NCBI GenBank assembly: GCA_016647705.1
Contig: CM028328.1
Location: 41,206,501 to 41,270,500 of the forward strand
Length of the DNA stretch: 64,000 nt
DNA from: Eucommia ulmoides
Lineage: Eukaryota > Streptophyta > Magnoliopsida > Garryales > Eucommiaceae
Direction: 5' to 3'
Shown one piece after another: positions 22,816-34,990 of this stretch. The notes beneath the pieces were generated by a model, which worked only from the letters and a program-made list of their open reading frames with translations, did no database searches and was not told where the DNA came from. The first letter of the stretch is position 1. Each line of letters starts with the position of its first letter. The translations under genes and the position numbers were made by a program.

Positions 22816-25800
22816 GTATTTTTTGTCTGAAACGGACGAACTTGAATTTTTTGGTCAAAGTTGGTCTTTTTGGGCCTTTTAGAGGCGTTTTGCTCAGAAG
22901 GTCGTTTCCACCCAAAAAATGTGGTACTTTTCGTTCAAAACAGACACAATTTAATTATTTTGCGAAATTTGGTCTTTTAAGGCTTTTTGGAGGCGTTTTA
23001 TTCAAAAGACAGTTTCACAGCAAGAAAGTGGTATTTTTCGTCCCAAATGGAGGAACTTGAAGTTTTGAGTCAAAGTCAGTCTTTTTGGGTCTTTTGTGGG
23101 TATTTTGCTCAGAAGGACGTTTCCGCCCAAAAAAATGGTACTTTTCGTTTGAAACGGACACAGTTGAATTTTATTGTAAAACATGGTATTTTTTTGTCAT
23201 TTTGGGGGAGTTTTCCTCAGAAGGCCGTTTTCACCCAAAAAAAATTGTATTTTTCGTCTGAAACGGATACAGTTGATTTTTTTGCCAAACTTGGTCTTTT
23301 AATGGTTTTTGGAGGCATGTTGTTTAAAAGACTGTCCTAGCAAAAAAAAAATGGTATTTTTCGTCCAAAACGGACGAACTTGAATTTTTGGGTCAATGTT
23401 GGAATTTTTGGGCATTTTGGGGGCGTTTTGCTCATAAGTACGTTTCTACAAAAGAAAAGTGGTATTTTTCGTCCGAAACGGACACAGTTAAATTTTCTTG
23501 GAAAACATGGTATTTTTTATCCTTTAGGGGGGCGTTTTGCTCAGAAGGCCTTTCAACCCAAAAAAGTGGAATTTTTCGTCCAAAACGGACATAGTTGAAT
23601 TTTTTTTGCCAAACTTGGTCTTTTAAGGCTTTTTGAAGGCGTTTTGTTCAAAAGACTGTTTCCTAGCAAAAAAATGGTATTTTTCGTCTGAAACGGACGA
23701 TCTTGAACTTTTGGGTCAAAATTGTTCTTTTTGGGCCTTTTGGGAGCGTTTTGCTTAGAATGATGTTTCTGCCCAAAAAAATGGTAGTTTTCTTCAGATA
23801 TGGCCACGGTTGAATTTTCTTGTAAAACATGGTATTTTTTTTCCTTTTTGGGGGCGTTTTTCTCAGAAGGCCGTTTTCACAAATAAAAAATGGCATTTTT
23901 CGTCCGAAACGGACACAATTGAATGACGTTTTTACTAAAAACAATGGTATTTTTCGCCCGAAACGGATGATCTTGAATTTGGGTCAATATTGGTCTTTTT
24001 GAGCCTTTTGGGGGCGTTTTGCTCAGAAGGACGTTTCTACAAAAAAAAGTAGTACTTTTCGTCCGAAACGGACATAGTTGAATTTTCTTATAAAACATGG
24101 TTTTTTTTAGCCTTTTGGGGACGTTTTGCTCAGAAGGCCGTTTTCACCCAAAAAAGTGGTACTTTTTCGTTCGAAACGGACACAATTGAATTGTTTTGTC
24201 AAACTTGGTCTTTTAATGCTTTTTGGAGGCATTTTGTTCAAAAGACTGTTTTCACAAAAAAAGTGGTATTTTTTGTCCGAAACGGACGAACTTGAATTTT
24301 TGGGTCAATGTTGGTCTTTTTGGGCCTTTTGCGGGCGTCTTGCTCAGAAGGACGTTTCAACCAAAAAAAGTGGTACTTTCGTCCGAAACGGACACAGTTG
24401 AATTTTTTTGTAAAATATGGTATTTTTTATCCTTTTGGGGGCGTTTTGCTCAGAAGGCATTTCCACCCAAAAAGTTGGTATTTTTCGTCCGAAACGGACA
24501 CAACTGAATTTTCTTCCCAAACATGGTCTTTTATGACCTTTTAGCGTTGTTTTGTTCAAAAGCCCGTTGCCTAGCAAAAAAGTGGTATTTTTTGTCCGAA
24601 ACGGACGAACTTGAATTTTCGCGTCAAAGTTGGTCTTTTAGGGCCTTCTGGGGGTGTTTTGCTCAGAAGGCAGTTTCCACCCAAAAAAATTGGTATTTTT
24701 CGTCTGAATCGGACACAGTTGAATTTTCTTGTAAAAATTGGTATTTTTTTTATCCTTTTAGGGGCTTATTGCTCAAAAGACCGTTTTCACAAAAAAAAGT
24801 GGCATTTTTCGTTCGGAACGGATACAGTTGAATTTTTTTGCCAAACTTTGTCTTTTAAGGATTTTTGGAGTTGTTTTGTTTAAAAGACCATTTCCGAGCA
24901 AAAAAAAGAAAATGGTATTTCTCGTCCAAAACGGACGAACTTGAATTTTTGAGTCAATATTGGTCTTTTTGGGGGCATTTTGCTTAGAAGGACGTTTCCA
25001 CCCAAAAAAGTGGAACTTTTCGTCCGAAACGGACACAGTTGAATTTTCTTGTAAAATATGATATTCTTTATCGTTCGGGGGCGTTTTGCTCAAAAGGCTG
25101 TTTCCACCGAAAAAAGTGGTACTTTTCGTCCGAAACGGAAACAGTTGAATTTTCTTGTAAAACATGGTATTTTTTTATCCCTTTTGGGGCATTTTGGTCA
25201 GAAGGTCTTTCCATCCAAAAAAGGGTAATTTTTCGTCCAAAACGGATACAGTTGAATTTTTTTGCCAAACTTGGTCTTCTAAGGCTTTTCGAAGGCGTTT
25301 TGTTCAAATGACTGTTTCATAGCAAAAAAGTGGTAATTTTCGTTCGAAACGGACAAACTTGAAGTTTTGGGTCAAAGTTTATTTTTTTGCGCCTTTTAGA
25401 GGCGTTTTGCTCAGAAGGTCTTTCCATAAAAAAAAGTGGTATTTTTCGTCCAAAACGGACACAGTTGAATTTTTTTGCCAAACTTAGTCTTTTAAGGTTT
25501 TTCAAAGGCGTTTTGTTCAAAAGATTGTTTCCTAACAAAAAAAATGGTACTTTCCTTCCGAAACGGACGAACTTGAATTTTTGGGTCACTATTGGTGTTT
25601 TTGGGCCTTTTGGGGGTGTTTTGCTCAAAAGGACGTTTTCACCCAAAAAAATGGTACTTTTCGTCCGAAACGGACACAGATGATTTTTCTAGTAAAACGT
25701 GGTATTTTTTATCCTTTTGGGGACGTTTTCTCAAAAGGCTGTTTTCACCCAAAAAAGTGGTTGTTTTCGTCTGAAACGGACACAATTGAATTTTCTTGTA

Positions 25801-28557
25801 AAATATGGTATTTTTTATTCTTTTGGGGGTATTTTGCTTAGAAGGCCGTTTCCACCCAAAAAAAGAGGTATTTTTCGTCCGAAACGGACACTGCTGAATT
25901 TTCTTCCGAAATATGGTCTTTTATGGCCTTTTAGAGTCGTTTTGTTAAAAAGCCCATTTCCTAGCAAAAAAGTGGTATTTTTCGTCCGAAATGGACGAAC
26001 TTGAATTTTCGCGTCAAAGTTGGTCTTTTAGGGCGTTCTGGGGGCATTTTGCTTAGAAGGTTGTTTCCAAAGAAAAAAATGGTACTTTTCGTCCAAAATG
26101 GACACAGTTGAATTTTCTCGTAAAACATGGTATTTTTTATCCTTTTAGGGGCGTTTTGCTCAGAAGACTGTTTCCAAGCAAAAAAGTGGTATTTTTCGTC
26201 TGAAACGGACATTGTTGAATTTTCTTGCCAAACATGGTATTTTAAGGCCTTTCGGAGTTGTTTTGTTCAAAAGACCGTTTTCTAGCAAAAAAATGGTATT
26301 TTTCGTTCAAAACGGACAAACTTGAATTTTGGGTTAAAGTTCGTCTTTTTAGGCCTTTTGGGGGTGTTTTGTTCAGAACGACGTTTTCATACGAAAAAGT
26401 GGTCTTTTTCGTCCGAAACAGACGCAGTTGAATAGTTTTGCCAAACTTGGTCTTTTAAGGCTTTTTGGAGGCGTTTCGCTCAAAAGACCGTTTCGTAGGG
26501 AAAAAATAGTATTTTTCGTCCGAAACGGACGAAGTTGAATTTTCGGGTAAAAGTCGGTCTTTTTAGGCCTTTTGGGGGCGTTTTGCTCATAAGGCTGTTT
26601 CCATCGGAAAAAATAGTATTTTTCGTCCGAAACGGACACAGTTGAATTTTCTTGTAAAACATTGTATTTTTTATCCTTTTGGGGGCGTTTTGCTATGAAG
26701 ATCGCATCCACGCAAAAAGGTGGTACTTTTCTTCCGAAACGTACACAATTGAATTTTCTTGCCAAACATGGTATTTTGAGGCCTTTCGGAGTCGTTTTGT
26801 TCAGAAGACCGTTTCCTAGCAAAAAAGTGATTTTTTTCGTCCAAAATGAACGAACTTGAATTTTTGAGTTAAAATTAGCCTTTTTGGGCATCGTGGGCCT
26901 CGAAGTTTTGGGTCAATGTTGGTCTTTTTGGGTGTTTTGCTCAGAAAGACATTTCCACACAAAAAAGTGGTATTTTTCGCCCGTAACCGACACGATATTT
27001 TTTTTTTTTGCCAAACTTGGTCTTTTAAGGCTTTTTGAAAGTGTTTTGTTTAAAAGACCGTTTCTTAGCAAAAAAAATGGTATTTTTCAACCCAAACGGA
27101 CGAACTTGATTTTTTGGGTCAAAGTGGGTCTTTTCGGGCCTTTTGGGGGCGTTTTGCTTAGAACGACGTTTCCACCCAAAAAAGTGGTACTTCTCGTCCG
27201 AAACGGATTCAGTTGAATTTTGTTGTAAAAAATGGAATTTTTTATTCTTTTGGGGGCGTTTTGCTCAGAATGCCGTTTCTACCCAAAAAAGTGGTACGTT
27301 TCGTTCGAAACGGACACAGTTTAATTTTCTTGTAAAACATGATTTTTTTTTATCGTTTTGGGGGCATTTTGCTCAGAAAGCCGTTTCCAACCAAAAAAAT
27401 GGCATTTTTCGTCCGAAACGGAGACAGTTGTTTTTGTTTTTGCCAAACTTGGTCTTTAAATGCTTTTTGGAGGCATTTTGTTCAAAAAACCGTTTCCTAA
27501 CCAAAAAAATCGTATTTTTCATCCAAAACAGACGAACTTAAATTTTTGGGTAAATGTTGGTCTTTTTGGGCCTTTTGGGGAAGTTTTGCTCAGAAGGACG
27601 TTTCTACAAAAAAAAAATGATACTTTTCATCCGAAATGGACACTGTTGAATTTTCTTGTGAAACATGGTATTTTTTACCCTTTTGGGGATGCTTTACTCA
27701 GAAGGCCGTTTTCACCCAAAAAAGTGGTACTTTGCGTCCAAAATGGACAAAGTTGAATTGTTTTGCCAAACTTGGTTTTTTAAGGCTTTCTGGAGACGTT
27801 TTGTTCAAATGACTGTTTCCTAGCAAAAAGTGATACTTTTCGTCCGAAACAGACGAAGTTGAATTTTCGGGTAAAATTGGTCTTTTTGGGCCTTTTTGGG
27901 GTGTTTTGCTCAGAATGCCGTTTCCACCCCAAAAAGTGGTACTTTTCGTCCAAAACGGACACAGTTGAATTTTCTTGTAAAACATGGTATTTGTTATTGT
28001 TTTGGGGGCGTTTTGTCAGAAGGTTGTTTCCACAAAAAAAAATGGCATTTTTCGTCCGAAACGGATACAGTTGATTTTTTTTTTTTGCCAAACTTGGTCT
28101 TTTAATGTTTTTTGGAGGTGTTTTGTTCAAAAGACCGTTTCTTAGCAAAAAAATGGTATTTTTTCGCCCAAAACGGACGAAGTTGTATTTTTGGCTCAAA
28201 GTTTGTTTTTTTGGTCCTTTTGGGGGTGTGTTGCTCAGAAGGACGTTTCCACCGAAAATAGTAGTACTTTTCCTCCGAAACGGACACAATTCATATTTCT
28301 TGTAAAACATGGTATTTTTTAACGTTTTGGGGGCATTCTGCTTAGAATGTCGTTTCTATCCAAAAAAGTTGCATTTTTCGTTTGAAATGAACACAGTTGA
28401 ATTTTTTTGCCAAACTTGGTCTTTCTAGGCTTTTGGTTCAAAAGACCGTTTCCAAGTAAAAAAATTGTATTTTTCATCCGAATTGGACAAAGTTGAATTT
28501 TCAGGTAAAAGTTGGTATTTTTCAGCCTTTTAGGGACGTTTTGCTGAGAATGCCATT

Positions 28558-28578
28558 CCCCCCCCCCCAAAAAAAAAA
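28558..28578. repeat. C11-A10 homopolymer block
   Basis: Eleven Cs followed by ten As where the normal monomer has CACCCAAAAAA. This is an expanded or misread homopolymer. Confidence 0.8.
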
Positions 28579-30172
28579 GTGGTATTTTTCGTCCGAAATT
28601 GACGAACTTGAATTTTTGGGTCAATGTTGGTCTTTTCTGGCCTTTTGGAGGCGTTTTGCTCAGAAGGACGTTTCCACAGAAAAAAATGGTATTTTTTGCC
28701 CGAAATTAACACAGTAGTTTTTTTTTGCCAAACTTGGTCTTTTAAGGATTTTTGGAAGCGTTTTGTTCAAAAGACCGTTTCTTAGCAAAACAATGGTATT
28801 TTTCGTCCCCAACGGACGAACTTGAATTTTTGGGTCAAGGTTGGTCTTTTCGAGCCTTTTGGGGGCGTTTTGCTCAGATCGACGTTTCCACCCGAAAAAG
28901 TGGTACTTCACACGGACCTAGTTGAATTTTCTTGTAAAACATGCAATTTTTTATCCTTTTGGGGGCGTTTTGCTTAGAAGGCCGTTTCCACCCAAAAAAG
29001 TGATATTTTTCGTCCGAAACGGATGCAGTTGAATTTTTTTGCCAAACTTGGTTTTTTAAGGCTTTTTGGAGGCGTTTCGTTCAAAAGACTGTTTCGTAGG
29101 AAGAAAGTTATATTTTTTGTCTGAAACGGATGAAGTTGAATTTTTGGGTAAAAGTTGGTCTTTTTGGGCCTTTTGGGGGCTTTTTGCTTAGAAGACTGTT
29201 TCTACTAAAAAAAGTAGTATTTTTCGTCTGAAACGGACACAGTTGAATTTTCTTGTGAAACATGGTATTTTTTTTCCTTTTGAGGACATTTTGCTCAGAA
29301 GGCCGTTTCCACGCAAAAAAATGGTATTTTTTCGTCCGAAACGGATACTTTTGATTTTTCTTTCCAAAGTTGGTCTTTTAAGGCCTTTCGGAGTCATTTT
29401 GTTCAAAAGACTATTTCCTAGAAAAAAATTGTATTTTTCATCCGAAACGGACGAACTTGAATTATCGTGTTAAAGTTGGTTATTTAGGACCTTTTGGGGG
29501 CATTTTACTCAGAAGGACGTTTTCACCCAAAAAAGTGGTAATTTTTGTCCGAAATAGAGCTAGTTGAGTTTTCTTGTAAAACATGGTATTTTTTATCCTT
29601 TTGGGGGCTTTTTGCTCAGAAGGCCTTTCCTTCCAAAAAAGTGATTTTTTTCGTCCAAAATGGACACAGTTGAAGTGTTTTGCCAAACTTGGTTTTTTAA
29701 GGGTTTTTGGAGGCGTTTTGTTCAAAAGACTGTATCCTAGCAAAAAAATTGGTATTTTTCGTCCGAACCGGACGAACTTGAATTTTTGGGTCAAAGTTGA
29801 TCTTTTTGGGCCTTTTGGGGGCGTTTTGCTTAGAAGGACGTTTCCACAAAAATAAAATCGTATTTTTGGTCCGAAACGGACATAGATTAATTTTCTTGTA
29901 AAAAATGGTATTTTTTTTTTATCCTTTTTGGAGTCGTTTTGTTCAAAAGACCGTTTCCACCAAAAAAAGTTGTATTTTTGTTTGAAATGGACGAACTTGA
30001 ATTTTTGGTCAATGTTGGTCTTCTTGGGTCTTTTGGGGGCGTTTTGCTAAAAAAAAAGTGGTATTTTTCGCCCAAAATGGACACTGATTTTTTTTTTTGC
30101 GGAACTTGGTCTTTTTAGGCTTTTTGGAGGCGTTTTGTTCAAAAGACCGTTTCCTAGTAAAAAAATGGTATT

Positions 30173-30189
30173 TTTCGTCCCAAACGGGC
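30173..30189 (+). other. CENP-B-box-like motif, full core match
   Basis: TTTCGTCCCAAACGGGC matches every specified position of nTTCGnnnnAnnCGGGn. It lies in one of the last trimer-type monomers before the array changes type. Confidence 0.5.
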
Positions 30190-30267
30190 GAACCTTAATT
30201 TTTGGGTCAAAGTTGGTTTTTTTGAGCCTTTTGTAGGCGTTTTGTTCAGAAGGACGTTTCTACACAA

Positions 30268-33200
30268 AAAAATGGTATTTTTCGTCCGAAACGGACACTG
30301 TTGAATTTTCTTGTCAAACTTAGCGTTAATGGGTCTTTTGGGGGCGTTTTTCTTCGAAGGCCGTTTCCCCCCCAAAAAGTGATATTTTTCGTCCTGAAAG
30401 GTTGCATTGTAATTTTCGGTTCAAACTTGGTATGTTTGTCCCTTTTGGGGGCATCTTGCTTTGAAGGACATTTCTACTCCAAAAAGTTGTAATTTTCGCA
30501 CAAAACAAACGTAGTTGAATTTTCTGGTAAAACTCTGTTTTTCTTTTGCCTTTGGGGGGTATTTTGTGCTGAAAGCTGTATTATCTCCAAAAAAATGGTA
30601 TTTTTGCTCTGAGGCCATTTTATCCCCAAAAATTGGTATTTTTCGTCCGAAACGGACATTGTTGAATTCTTTTGTTAAACTTTGTGTCGATGTGCCTATT
30701 GGGGATGTTTTTCTCTGAAGGCCGTTTTCACCACAAAAAGTAGTTTTCATCCCGAAAGGTCGCAATTTAATTATCGGGTAAAACTCTGTCTTTTTGTCCC
30801 TTTTTGGGGCGTTATGCTTTGAAGGACGTTTTGACTAAAAAAAAGTGGTAATTTTTGTCCAAAACGGACGCAGTTTAATTTTCTACCCAAACTTGATCTT
30901 TGTTTTGCCTTTGGGTGGCGTTTTGCTCTAGAGGAGGTATTATCCCAAAAAGAGTTGTATTTTTTTGTCTAAAATGGACATAGTTGAATTTTCTTGTCAC
31001 ACTAGGCATTTTTGGGCCTTTTGGGAGCATTTTGCTCTCAATGCCGTTTTCACCCAAAAAAGTGGTACTTTTCGTCCTGAAAGGTCGCAGTTTAATTTTT
31101 AGGTCAAACTTGGTCTTTTTGTCCCCTTTGGGGATGTTTTGCCTTGAAGGACGTTACCACTCAAAAGAATTATATTTTTCGTCCGAAACAGGCACAATTC
31201 ATTTTCTTGGTCAAATTTGGTCTTTTTGGGACTTTCAAAGTTGTTTAGCTTGGAAGGCTGTGTCCACTCAACAAATTGGTATTTTTAATTCAAAACGGAC
31301 GCAGTTGAATTTTCTAGTAAAAATTGGCCTTTTTCTGCTTCTCAGGGCAATTTTGCTCTGAGGCTATTGTATCCCAAAAAAGTGGTATTTTTCGCCCGAA
31401 ACAGACATTGTTGAATTTTCTTGTCAAACTTGGTGTCAATGGGCCTTTTGGGGGCGTTTTTCTTTGAACGCCGTTTCCACCCCCCAAAAAGTAGTATTTA
31501 TCGTCCCGAAAGGTTGTAGTGTAATTTTTGGTTCAAACTTGGTATGTTTGTCCCTTTTGGGGGCATCTTGCTTTGAAGGACATTTTTACTCCAAAAAGTT
31601 GTAATTTTTGCACAAAACAGATGTAATTGAATTTTCTGGTCAAACTCTGTTTTTCTTTTGCCTTTGGGGGCATTTTGCGCTGAAGGTCGTATTATCCCCC
31701 AAAAAATGCTATTTTTTGTCCGAAACGGTCACAGTTGAATTTTCTTGTCAAACTCAACATTTTTGGGCCTTTTGGGGACATTTTGCTCTGATGGTCGTTT
31801 CCACCCAAAAAAGTGGTATTTTTCGTCCTGAAAGATCGCAGTTTAATTTTTGGGTGAAACTTGGTCTTTTCATCCCCTTTGGGGATGTTTTGCTTTGAAG
31901 GATGTTTCCACTAAAAAAAAATTGTATTTTTCGTCCAAAACGGACACAATTCATTTTTTTGGTCAAATTTGCTCTTTTTGGGACTTTTGGGGGTGTTTAG
32001 CTCCGATGGCCGTTTCCACCCAAAAAATCTGGTATTTTTAATTCAAAATGGACGTAGTTGAATTTTCTAGTAAAAATTGGTCTTCTTCTGCATCTCAGGG
32101 CCGTTTTGCTCTGAAGCCATTTTATCCCAAAAAATTGGTATTTTTCGTCCAAAATGGATACTGTTGAATTTTCTTTTTAAACTTTGCGTCGATGGGCCTT
32201 TTGGGGACGTTTTTCTTTGAAGGCTGCTTCCACCACAAAAATGTTATTTTTTATCCCGAAAGGTCGCAGTTTAATTATCGGGTAAAACTTTGTCTTTTTG
32301 TCCCTTTTTGGGGCGTTCTATTTTGAAGGACGTTTCCACTAAAAAAAATGGTAATTTTCGTCCAGAACGGACGCAGTTTAATTTTCTATCCAAACTTGAT
32401 CTTTTTTTTGCCCTTGGGGGGCGTTTTGCTCTGGAGACCATATTATCCCAAAAAAAGTTATATTTTTTTATCCGAAATGGACACAGTTGAATTTTCTTAT
32501 CAAACTTGGCATTTTTGGGCCCTTTGGGCGCATTTTGCTTTCAATGCCGTTTTCACCCAAAAAAGTGGTACTTTTCGTCCTGAAAGGTCGCAATTTAATT
32601 TTTGGGTCAAACTTGGTCTTTTCGTCTCCTTTGGGGATGTTTTGCCTTGAAAGACGTTACTACTCAAAAAAATTGTATTTTTCGACATAAAGGACATAAT
32701 TCATTTTCTTGGTCAAACTTGGTCTTTTGGGGACTTTTAGAGGTGTTTAACTTGGAAGGCCATTTCCACACAAAAATTGGCATTTTTAATTCAAAATGGA
32801 CGCAGTTGAATTTTCTAGTAAAAATTGGCCTTCTTCTGCATCTCAGGGCTGTTTTGCTCTGAGGCCATTTTATGCCCAAAAAGTGGTATTTTTCGTCCGA
32901 GACGGACACTGTTGAATTCTGTAGTCAAACCTAGCGTCATTGGGCCTTTTGGAGGCGTTTCTCTACGAAGGTCGATTCCAACACAAAAAGTGGTATTTTT
33001 CATGCCGAAAGGTCGCAGTTTAATTATCGGGTCAAATTTTGTCTTTTTGTACCTTTTGGGAGTGTTTTGCTTTGAATGACGTTTTCACTCAAAAAAGTGG
33101 TAATTTTTGTCCAAAAAGTACGCAGTTTAATTTTCTACTCAAACTTGATCTTCTTGTCCCCTTTGGGGATGTTTTGCTTTGAAGGACGTTTCCACTCAAA

Positions 33201-33368
33201 AAAACTTGTACTTTTCGTCCGAAACGGACAGAATTCATGTTTTAGTCAAACTTGCTCTTTTTGGGTCTTTTGGAGGCGTTTAGCTCCGAAGGCCGTGCAA
33301 CCCAAAAAACAGGTATTTTTAATTCAAAACGGACGCAGTTGAATTTTCTAGTAAAAACTGGCCTTCTT
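30268..33368 (+). repeat. Transitional satellite with 7-mer and 5-mer periods
   Basis: From about 30268 monomer types absent to the left appear. They include GTCCTGAAAGGTCGCAG-type monomers, a TTTTTAATTCAAAACGGAC monomer followed by CTTCTTCTGCATCTCAGG, and a CTTTTGCCTTTGGGGGGC monomer. Taking the CTGCATCT monomer as anchor (31335, 32088, 32836, 33369), periods are 753, 748 and 533 bp, i.e. seven, seven and five monomers. A shortened anchor monomer also occurs near 30600. Copies are more diverged than those to the right. This looks like an early, less ordered form of the 15-mer that follows. Confidence 0.85.
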
Positions 33369-34161
33369 CTGCATCTTAGGGCCGTTTTGCTCTGAGGCCA
33401 TTTTATCCCAAAAAAGTTGTATTTTTCGTCCGAAACGGACTCAGTTGAATTTTCTAGTCAAACTTAGCGTCAACGGGCCTTTCGGAGGCGTTTCTCGACG
33501 AAGGCCGATTCCAACACAAAAAGTGGTATCTTTCATGCCGAGAGGTCGCAGTTTAATTATCGGGTCAAAATTTGTCTTTTTGAAACTTTTGGGGGTGTTT
33601 CGCTTTGAAGGACGTTTCCACTAAAAAAAGTGGTAATTTTCGTCCGAAACGGACACTGTTGATTTCTTTTTTCAAACTTGGCGTCAATGGGCCTTTTGGG
33701 GGCATTTTTCTTTGAAGGCCGTTTCCACCCCCGAAAAGTGGTATTTTTCTTCTGGAAAGGTTGCAGTTTAATTTTCGGTTCAAACTTGGTCAGCTTGTCC
33801 CTTTTTGGGGCCATCTTGCTTTGTAGGACATTTCAACTCCAAAAAGTTGTAATTTTCGCCCAAAACAGACGCAGTTGAATTTTCTGGTCAAACACTGTTT
33901 TTTTTTTTTTTTTTTGCCACTGGGGGGCGATTTGTGCTGAAGGCCATTTTATCCCCCAAAAAACGGTGTCTTTTCTCAGAAACGGATACAGTTGAATTTT
34001 CTTGTCAAACTCTACGTTTTTGGGCCTTTTGCTGGCGTTTTGCTTGGAAGGCTGTTCCCACCCGAAAAAGTGGTAATCTTCGTCCCAAAAGGTCGCTGTT
34101 TAATTTTGGGGTCAAATTTGGACTTTTTGTTCCTTCTGGGGGCGTTCTGCTTTGAAGCACG

Positions 34162-34198
34162 TTTTCACTTAGAAAGAATGTATTTTCACTTAGAAAGA

Positions 34199-34203
<5 letters not shown>
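34162..34203 (+). repeat. 21-bp tandem duplication
   Basis: TTTTCACTTAGAAAGAATGTA occurs twice back to back (34162-34182, 34183-34203). Other units have a single CACTCAGAAAGAATGTATTT followed by a CTTCCAC.GCGGA word that is lost here. Confidence 0.9.

Positions 34204-34231
<28 letters not shown>
34204..34231. repeat. T28 homopolymer
   Basis: Poly-T run replacing the CTTCCACAGCGGACACAGTT segment found in sister units. It ends in AACAAACTTGG. Confidence 0.9.
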
Positions 34232-34237
<6 letters not shown>

Positions 34238-34990
34238 CTTGGTCTTTCGGGGGGCTTTAAATGCGATGGCCTTTTCCACGCAAAAAAGATGATATTTTTC
34301 GTCTAGAACGGATGCAGTTGAATTTTCTAGTCAAACCTAGCGTCATTGGGCCTTTTGGAGGCATTTCTCTACGAAGGTCGATTCCAACACAAAAAGTGGT
34401 ATTTTTCATGCCGAAAGGTCGCAGTTTAATTATCGGGTCAAATTTTGTCGTTTTGTACCTTTTGGGAGTGTTTTGCTTTGAATGACGTTTTTACTCAAAA
34501 AAGTGGTAACTTTTGTCCAAAAAGTACGCAGTTTAATTTTCTACTCAAACTTGATCGTTTTTTGCCTTTGGGGGGCGTTTTCCTCTAAAAGCCCTATTAT
34601 CCCAAGAAAAAGTTGTATTTTTTGTCCGAAAAGGACACTGTTGAATTTTCTTATCAAATTTGGCATTTTTGGGCCTTTTGGGAGCATTTTGCTCTGATGG
34701 CCATTTCCACCCGAAAAAGTGGTATTTTTCGTCCTGAAAGGTCGCGGTTTAATTTTTGGGTCAAACTTGGTCTTCTTGTCCCCTTTGGGGATGTTTTGCT
34801 TTGAAGGACGTTTCCACTCAAAAAAACTTGTACTTTACGTCCCAAACGGACATAATTCATTTTTTAGTCAAACTTGCTCTTTTTGGGACTTTTGGAGGCG
34901 TTTAGCTCCGAAGGCCGTGCCACCCAAAAAACAGGTATTTTCAATTCAAAACGGATGCAGTTGAATTTTCTAGTAAAAACTGGCCTTCTT

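Larger units (their letters stand above)
22811..30267 (+). repeat. Trimeric ~107-bp satellite array, segment III
   Basis: Continuation of the alpha, beta, gamma array after the second LTR; example beta anchors at 23286 and 23610. Copies are diverged. Shortened or fused monomers occur near 23925, 26885, 28910 and 30050. A homopolymer block C11-A10 sits at 28558-28578. Some stretches have two or more alpha copies in a row, so trimer order is looser than in segment I. No gene or other element is seen. Confidence 0.93.
33369..34990 (+). repeat. Complete 15-mer higher-order repeat, L unit (1,622 bp)
   Basis: Counted from one CTGCATCTTA anchor to the next. The fifteen monomers are in the same order as in the L units at 58149-63038. 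It still has the segments missing from the neighbouring S and M units: the TTTTTCTTTGAAGGCCG monomer end near 33710, the GGTTGCAGTTTAATTTTCGG monomer near 33760, and the full stretch between GAACGGATGCA (34307-34317) and GGCATTTTTGGG (34661). It is therefore an undeleted copy at the left border of the derived array. It carries its own 21-bp duplication and poly-T run. Confidence 0.85.

Noticed and set aside
34204..34231. Poly-T run as the reversed poly-A tail of an inserted retroposon
   Set aside because: There is no target duplication and no non-satellite sequence next to it. The same site has shorter T runs in sister units.
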